This document shows, piece by piece, positions 57,391-64,000 of a DNA stretch of 64,000 nt. This DNA is from Fagopyrum homotropicum (Eukaryota > Streptophyta > Magnoliopsida > Caryophyllales > Polygonaceae): NCBI GenBank assembly GCA_033239125.1, contig BSWB01000002.1, positions 50,689,001 through 50,753,000 on the forward strand, in the 5' to 3' direction. The notes beneath the pieces are model-generated. The model worked only from the letters and a program-made list of their open reading frames with translations. It made no database searches and was not told where the DNA came from. Position numbers and translations under genes: made by a program. How positions within the stretch are numbered: the stretch's first letter is position 1; every line of letters starts with the position of its first letter.

Positions 57391-59062
57391 TATGTGTTAT
57401 TAATTTACCCTAATATGTACCCCCCAACCGATGCACTACCACCTCCCTTAGCTGCATTTTTAAGCCACGGCCCATCTTCGATCTACATACAGACACCACA
57501 CCCAATCTATCCCCCATACCCACATCTCATAAATCGGCTCTCCAAGATCAGAAATGGTCCACTGTCATGCTTGACGAATATCGAGCCCTTATACAAAATG
57601 ATACTTGTGTTCTTGTTCCTCGTTTAGAGCAGAATAATATTGTACGGTGTATGTGGATCTTTCGTCATAGTTTCAGATCTGATGGTTCCCTTGAGTGTTA
57701 TAAAGCGTGCATGGTTGCTAACGGATGTTCCCAACAGGTTGGCATTGATTGTGATGAGATATTTAGCCCGGTTGTCAAGACGGCTACTATCTGGATGGTT
57801 CTCAATCTTGTTGTGTCTCCTTCTTGGCCTACTCACTAGCTTGACATTCATAATGCCTTTCTTCATGGGCATCCTAACAAGACAGTACACATGTTTAAGT
57901 CTCCGGGTTTTGTTGTCTCCACTCGCCCCTCTCATGTCTGCTTGTTACGAAAATCTCTTTATGGCCTCAAACAGGCACCTCACGCTTGGTTTCAACATTT
58001 TGCAGGCTATTTGCTCAACATCGGATTTATTGGCAGCAAGAGTGATTCTTCTCTCTTTATTTATCGCCATGGAGCTCATCTTGCTTATTTATTACTCTAT
58101 GTTGATGATATTATCTTGACCGCATCCTCCGATGAACTCCGTACTACTCTCACTAACTCACTCAATAAGGAATTTGCCATGTCTGATCTGGGATCATAAC
58201 CATTTATTTGGGCATCTTTGTCCAACGCTCCAGCTCCGGTCTCTTCTTGTCTCAAGACAAGTATGCTCGCGAAATTGCCGCACGGGCCATGACGACAACA
58301 TGCAAACCTGCAGTTATACTTGTTGAGACCGCGATCAAGCTCAGTGCATCCTCTGGTCCTCTTGTCAGTTATTCGACATTGTATCGCAACTTAGCAAGGG
58401 CGCTTCAGTATCTCACTTTCACACGCCCTGACATAAGTTTCGTTATCTAGTAGATTTGTTTATTCATGCATGATCCTCGTGAGCCTCACTTCGCTGCCCT
58501 CAAGCGCATCATCCGATACATCTATGGCACGTCATCATTAGGTATTACCATCTCCCTTTCTCCGAAGTCTAACTTTATTGGATATAAAGATGCCGATTGG
58601 GCCGGCTGCCCCGATACACGTCGGTCAACCTCAGGCTATTGTGTATTCTTTAATGACACTCTCATCTCTTGGTCTGCCAAACGGCAGTCCGTGGTTTCAT
58701 GGTCTAATGTAGAGGCAGAATATAAAGGGGTTACCAACGTTGTCTCTGAGTGTTCTTGGCTACGTAATCTATTACCTGAGCTTCATTGCCCACTTGCAAA
58801 AGCATCTATTGTCTACACTCACAACATATCTGCTACTTATCTTGCCAGCAGTCCGGTTCAACGCCAACAAACCAAACATATTGAGCTTGACATCCACTTC
58901 GTCCGAGATAAGGTTGGTTGTGGTCACATTCGAGTCTTTCATGTCCCTTCGGCTTTTCAGTATGTAGATATCTTTACAAAGGGATTACCAAGACAATTAT
59001 TTCTAGATTTTAGATTCAGTCTCACTGTAATGTCTCCTCCAATTTCGACTGCGGGGGTATGA
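57391..59062 (+). pseudogene. Ty1/copia RT-RNase H (Ale/Retrofit-like), 5' truncated
   Basis: Starts inside Pol. RT frames: LDEYRALIQNDTCVLVPR (57,567), stop TAG at 57,837 where CAG is expected (H-x-LDIHNAFLHG), then SLYGLKQAPHAWFQHFAG and LAYLLLYVDDIILTAS (YVDD active site). After a frameshift near 58,200 it continues SSSGLFLSQDKYAREIAARA, then a TAG pair at about 58,448-58,453. RNase H follows (YKDADWAGCPDTRRSTSGYC, HVPSAFQYVDIFTKGLP) to 59,062. The LRNLLPELHCP wording is typical of the Ale/Retrofit lineage. It would make element cDNA if intact; gag, protease and integrase are lost at the junction with the LTR fragment. Confidence 0.9.
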
Positions 59063-59178
59063 TAGTTTATGTTATATAGGTCTAGTTTTGTAATTAGTTA
59101 TATTTGTATTTCCTATATATGTAGCATATAATCTAATGGAAACCCTAAGGAGAATTTATCCAATCTCTCATTCTCACA
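59060..59178 (+). repeat. Short copia 3' LTR (probable)
   Basis: A purine tract GCGGGGGTA is followed by TGATAGTTTATG at 59,060. The sequence ends CATTCTCACA at 59,178, a common end for short Ale/Retrofit LTRs, and has TATATATGTAG inside. No second LTR is available to confirm the limits. Confidence 0.6.
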
Positions 59179-60816
59179 GTTAGTGATCACCTTCACTAAA
59201 GTTTTGTGATAAACCTAAGTAGTATTGATGATGGTAACTAAGCTAATAAAGATGGTAACTAAGCTTATGGATGACAAGCTCACCCTTAAATGATGGTTAA
59301 CTAAAAATTCGAAACCATCAAATGGTTAAAAATCTGATAAAACGTGGTTGAAATACAGGTGATGGTTGATCGGTTGATGATCTAGTTACGGTTTATGGTG
59401 AGAATATTAAAAACCCATCATCCGAGCCGCCTGAACCACCACCCGACCCGGTTGTCGTATGATATTCATCCAAACTATAATTAAAAATAAAAGATATTTT
59501 TAATTTTTGTAATTTACAAACCCTATTCCCTAAGTCTAATATCTAATGCATGTTCCTTAAAAAAAACAGTCTAATGTAGATTAAGCAGTATTATTAAGGC
59601 TTTATGCTTCCACGCTCGTGTTGCAACTAAGAGGAAACCCTAAGTGTAACGCAAGTTACGTAGCCACGGTCGAATTGCTCCTTCCAGCGGCACTCCAGGT
59701 TCCATTATTTGCTCTCCGCTGGTCCGCTCTCCGGTCATTCTAGGTTTAACCTCCGGTAATTATAAACTTAATTTACCGGTTGAACCCGAAAAAAACCCTA
59801 GTCTTGCGTTAGTGAAGTGTGTGGGTAATACATATTAGTTGAACATTGGTTGTTAAAAAAGAAAAGTTATCTCTGCATAGGCACAATATAGAGATATCTG
59901 AAATGGGCAGCCAGGAGATTCCTCATGCCACAGTTGCCACTGCTCACTCTGCCTGCCATTCCCATTCTCACTTCTCGATACACCTTTTAGTAGTGTAGTA
60001 CTCTAGTGTGGTGCAAATAATTTTGTCACCTGAGAATTGAAGGGCCCTCTTCCTCTCTTTAGAGTCAAATTTCCAGAGTAATGTCAATGGCATACTTTAA
60101 TCGTCATTATAAAAACAAAGTGTCATGGGATGGAGGTGGTGGATGTGGGCCAAATATTCTAACATTGTAGTAATTACGTCAAAGTATGTTTATAAGCCGT
60201 AGAGATATATATTTTTGTTTTGTAAACAACTTTCAAAGCATTACCATTCGCATCCACAAAAATGGGAGACTTTTTAAAGCTGCAAACACTTATTTTGACG
60301 TTCATCTTTTCGTCTGCTACAAAATAGAAGCCCGCCCATTATCAAAAAAAAAAAAATTTAACCAAGGGATCGAGTATACAATAATTTGACGTTTTGGTAG
60401 ATGTCTGTTTAGAGTGAGTAGGTCCGCTCCTTTTGATGGAGGGTTTGTAGGGATTTCCTTCCCTCACATTTGAATTTGCATCTTCGGCGTATTTTGCTGG
60501 TTTCAGTTTCCCACTCGTACGGGGTCGACAAATTTTACAACTGGGGTTGCGCAAACAGTCCCGACTGTAATCTGCATAAGACCGTTTAACTTCCTCTGAA
60601 GCGCTCGATCAGACTCTAATGGCGTGGTCCGGTCCAAACCCGAATTGTATCCAATTTCTTTACAAAATATATTAAAAGTATAAAAAATGGTATTAACCGA
60701 AATATTATGGTCCAAGACAATAACGGACCGTAATATCATGGACTCGAACCGAATTAAACAATAACGGACCGAAATATTATCACTAGGGGAACTGCACATA
60801 ATTATCGGTGATCTGA
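59179..60816. other. Intergenic sequence, no gene seen
   Basis: Includes an A-run at 60,346-60,357 and a 60,680-60,780 stretch repeating AATAACGGACCG. No recognisable domain on either strand. Confidence 0.4.
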
Positions 60817-61098
60817 ATGACGATAGTAGAACCATTTCAAGATGTTGACTCGGCTCTGGACTCTTGGCCTTCTTTCCGACCTGCATGGGTTGTAGAAAAA
60901 AAATCCTACAAAACTCTTGTCCCTTTGATTGGTGAGGTTGCTGCTCAAGAGGGTGCTTGCTTCTTGGTGGCGGCACAGGAGGGTGGGGTGGTGAACTATA
61001 ACACGGCATTAGCAGAGGATGGTAAAAGTTGCATTGTTGTCATCGCTAGGGATCACTTGGGAGGGTGGGTTTTATTTGCTTCCAGAGGATTCAACTAG
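60817..61098 (+). pseudogene. RNase-H-like (RVT_3-type) fragment
   Basis: A 93-codon frame whose end, SCIVVIARDHLGGWVLFASRGFN, resembles the second strand of the RNase H-like domain attached to plant LINE ORF2 proteins (pattern ...VV.RD..G......SR...). After the TAG the reading continues with VLKAELL, matching the EA.AL helix that follows. The first ~60 residues are not recognised. Most likely a decayed LINE or RVT_3 gene scrap. Confidence 0.35.
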
Positions 61099-63420
61099 AG
61101 TTGAATGTACATAGAGGTCCTTAAGGCTGAATTGCTCTATGGGACTATGTTGGTGTTCGTACATTATGATTATTGATAAGACTTGTATATCACACTTTAC
61201 CTATTCAATTAGGGGTCAAGGGGAAGAAGTTCCCTTGTTGGAGGCGTCGCTCCGGGTGAACTATTATAAATTTGTTTCATCTTTAAACTAGAACTATTCA
61301 ATAAAATATTTTTAAGTGCATATATTCAATATTGGGAGAACCAGTGTAAATGTGTATAATTTTATTTGTCGTTTGCAAAATTTCTATTCTTTCACATATT
61401 CTGTACAAACATAATATTACACGGGTTGTATTCAAGTCGGATAGTTTGACCCTTATTTCTAAGCTTAGGAGGCATGTTTGTCCTCGTACTAGCTAGAGTG
61501 GCATCACTTCGATTCTCAATCATATTGAGAGGATTTTAGAGTTGAGGTGTTTCGTTGACCTCATATGCGTCATCAAGAACGCTCACTTTCTTCTCAACTT
61601 CAACTCATTGCTCCAACGTACACTCCTTTTTAACAAATCTTTTAAAACGTTTTAGAAATATTAAAAAAAATACAATAAAACATTAATATATAAAAATGGA
61701 GTATTAAATGATTCTCTTTATTAGTTTATAAAATAACTAAATATTATTATTAGCTAAAAGACGATGTATATATAGGGAAGCTCCTAACGAGGGGAGTTGG
61801 TATGAGCAAATGATAAAGAGATGAAAAATGTTTAGAATATTGGGGAAGAAGAAAAGCGTTGGTCATCCTCCATCCCTCCAATTATGCCAAAGCGTCTCAA
61901 AGGGCAATTGCTTTATCCACCTCACCACAAAACAAAACCACCAAAATCATGACTGAGATTCTGTGATAAATCTTAGTTATACAAGTCCACCCCGGCCCTA
62001 GCTTTTTCTTTTTAATCAAAAATCAAATCTTTGATTAACTCTACTTATAATAGAATCAACAAAAGTCACACCCCATATTCGAATCTTTAATTAACTCTAG
62101 TTATACTTTCATTGTGAAGAACAAAAGTCATGTCTCAACAATCATGATATTTCAATCACCCACTACCTCAAAAAACATAAGTCATCTTATTGTGAATAGC
62201 TCTCTCACCAAATTGTCTAGGGTATGCAATAATACTCAAAACTCAACAAAAATAAAAATATTTTTATCATAAGTTTACCAAAGCGTCCTCACATCTTCAT
62301 CATCGTGTGTTCCCTGCATGCACAACGTGAATTAATAAGTCCTTTTTAGGGTCATAAGGTTGCCATGTGACAAAACGGAAGGTTGGGAAATATCACTAGT
62401 ACAATTACCATTATCCATGACGTTTGAAAAGATGACGTTAAATAAATAAAAATACCATTAATATATCTTTATTGAAACCCCACAAAACCCCATAAACTTT
62501 ATGATGAGTGTTTTATAACACCATATAGGTTTTACAAACCCCACAAAACCCCATAGACGATTGTGAAATTTTCATGGCATTTTACAAACCCCACAAAACC
62601 TATGGTGTTTTATAACACCATAAACTTTATGATGAGTGTCAAATGTAATATCATATAGGTTTTGGAATCAAGCATTTCATACATCTATTGTTCTCTCATA
62701 CATCGTTATTTTTAGAAAGCATTCCCTTTCTATATTTCGGTATCCCTAAAGTTAGAGCTGAAGAGAAGATTTCTTCACTTTATGTATTAAACTTTATGAT
62801 CAATTGCTTTCTTCTCTTCGTAACAATCACTTCTACAAGTTCTTCTTCTTTACCGGTCTAATGCTCCAATTTATGTAAAAAAAATTGGAATTTGGAATGC
62901 TTTTTCTAAGAAACTTACCCTTTTTTCTGCTTTAGTTTAGTGCCTCTCAATTTATATTCAAATGATTCAAGGTAACATTTTGTGTTTGGGCGCACTTTCA
63001 CTCCGCCAAGAGGCGCACCCTCTCCCCGCCATCCCATACGTGTTTTCTATTTCCATTAATCGCTTCGTGATTTTTTTACCAGACCGAATAACATCACTCT
63101 TGCTTTAACATGACCATATAACTTTTTAAGTCCGGTGTAATTTATATGTTAACTTGCATGCATAATGATCAATTTAAATGACATAATATCTTGAGAAATA
63201 ATACATTTCATATGTGAACGACTATAATTTCAAAAATACTATTCTAATTTTTAAATTTTGTACATTATTAGTTTATGTACCATATTGTCACTTCTATTTT
63301 AGTAATTTACATTTTCTTTCCATTTAATTTATAATTCAACAATAAATGAATAATAGTACAACAATTCATATTTACGAACATTAAATACTTATTTATCATA
63401 TGTGTGCATATGTATATAAT
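61099..63420. other. AT-rich intergenic sequence with repeat scraps
   Basis: No gene seen. 62,470-62,640 repeats ACAAACCCCACAAAACCCCATA and CATAAACTTTATGATGAGTG. 62,620-62,750 is similar to 25,290-25,420. Confidence 0.4.
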
Positions 63421-63896
63421 ATGTGAATTTCCGACCAGTCGAATATCACTTGGGACATTTGTCGCACGTCCGAGCACACATGTGTGTTGGGTTCAAGTCC
63501 AACACATATGTCTGGTAGGGTTCTATCCTAAAACCAATAAACAATGGCATTAGTAGCCCACTGAACTTATACACTAGATTGTGGGGGTTTTTATTATCGA
63601 TGTGGGACAATTTATCTCAACATGATCCCTCAAGTGCAAATGTCTGACTCGTTGACACGTGATGATATGTCTTAAGGTCGGCTAACCTGAACTTATACAC
63701 TAGATTGTGGGGGTTTTATTATCGATGTGGGACAATTTATCTCAACATGATCCCTCAAGTGCAACTGTCTGACTCGTTGACACGTGATGACATGTCTTAA
63801 GGTCGGCTAGCCTGATTGGAAGAACTATTATTGTCCTTTCCCGCAATTAGTGTCTTAAAACATCTCATCTGAATCGGTTGACTTGCTTTGATACCA
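63421..63896 (-). repeat. Minus-strand LTR/TRIM-like relic with PBS and purine tract
   Basis: On the minus strand, TGGTATCAAAGC (63,885-63,896) is one base from the tRNA-iMet primer site and follows an AACA end. After only ~140 bp comes GCACTTGAGGGATCA, then TGTTGAGATAAATTGTCCCACATCG at 63,747, a common start for plant copia-type LTRs, and GGGCTACTAATGCCATTG...GGTTTTAGGATAGAACC. The layout PBS, tiny interior, purine tract, LTR fits a terminal-repeat miniature or a deleted element. The 5' LTR would lie beyond 63,897 and is cut by the window edge. Confidence 0.45.
63561..63812. repeat. 126-bp tandem duplication
   Basis: Two adjacent units (63,561-63,686 and 63,687-63,812) beginning CTGAACTTATACAC and ending GGTCGGCTA, nearly identical. 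On the minus strand each unit contains the TTGAGGGATCA-TGTTGAGATAAA boundary of the relic LTR. Confidence 0.92.
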
Positions 63897-64000
63897 TGTT
63901 AAATTTTCTTACATTTGATAGGTCGAAGACGTGGAGGGTGCACGTCAGGTGAGCTACATACACACAAAACCACAAAGTTTCATAATTAAACCAATTGACA

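Noticed and set aside
60503..61009. A 168-codon minus-strand frame as a host gene
   Set aside because: No domain, low-complexity Pro-rich start, and it overlaps the better-supported RNase-H-like frame on the plus strand.
63481..63510. tRNA-like or SINE B box (GGTTCAAGTCC)
   Set aside because: The hairpin TGTGTTGG/CCAACACA is present but no A box or acceptor stem lies at a suitable distance. It falls inside the LTR-like relic.

Overview
This window looks like repeat-dense intergenic DNA from a large plant nuclear genome, probably a eudicot. It is AT-rich, has no operons, and nearly everything recognisable is a retrotransposon. The families are typical of flowering plants: Athila-type Ty3/gypsy with a tRNA-Asp-type primer site, chromovirus-like gypsy, Ale/Retrofit-like Ty1/copia and an L1-type LINE. 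I found no intact host gene, tRNA, rRNA or CRISPR array. The species cannot be named from the sequence alone.

Layout. 1-6.0 kb: a minus-strand Athila-like element (env-like ORF, LTR, PBS, gag, protease) running off the left edge. 6.2-10.5 kb: an internally deleted gypsy element with two ~862 bp LTRs and a tRNA-iMet PBS, followed by a minus-strand fragment of the same family (10.55-11.49 kb). 11.5-22.4 kb: a decayed minus-strand chromovirus-like gypsy element, split by a full-length LINE (12,894-18,722, with 17 bp target-site duplications) and by a probable solo LTR (21,044-22,164). 22.4-31.2 kb: an LTR fragment, one copy of a 2.2 kb non-coding repeat, LTR-like debris and a solo LTR with a perfect 5 bp TSD (27,953-30,116) nested in a related LTR. 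31.2-47.2 kb: a tandem Athila structure, with a truncated env-3'UTR joined to a complete element LTR-gag-pol-env-LTR (33,924-47,208). Its gag-pol is one frame of about 1,970 codons with three stops and no frameshift, and its env-like ORF is open. 47.2-64 kb: a second copy of the 2.2 kb repeat with (TA)n tracts, minus- and plus-strand copia remnants, another LTR fragment, an RNase-H-like scrap and a small LTR/TRIM-like relic at the right edge.

The pattern the standard features do not explain is a palindromic tag grammar shared by unrelated retrotransposons. In Athila LTRs a 58-nt nested inverted repeat has the order half-tag, GTTCTTGAG arm, palindrome CCACGGCCGTGG, CTCAAGAAC arm, half-tag. The iMet-PBS gypsy family has the same order at its own LTR 3' end but with the tag AAATCG-AC-CGATTT. 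A homologous LTR at 22.45-22.96 kb keeps the flanking sequence but carries a different tag. A solo LTR uses a TTCAAGGGCCTTGAA-type tag, and the chromovirus-like LTRs use CCGCCCCTGCGG-like tags. Further tag copies lie in U3, in the pre-env leader and in frame inside pol. Because each tag is a self-complementary sequence inside or beside a stem in the RNA leader, a subfamily-specific RNA self-recognition (kissing-loop) signal is a reasonable but untested hypothesis.
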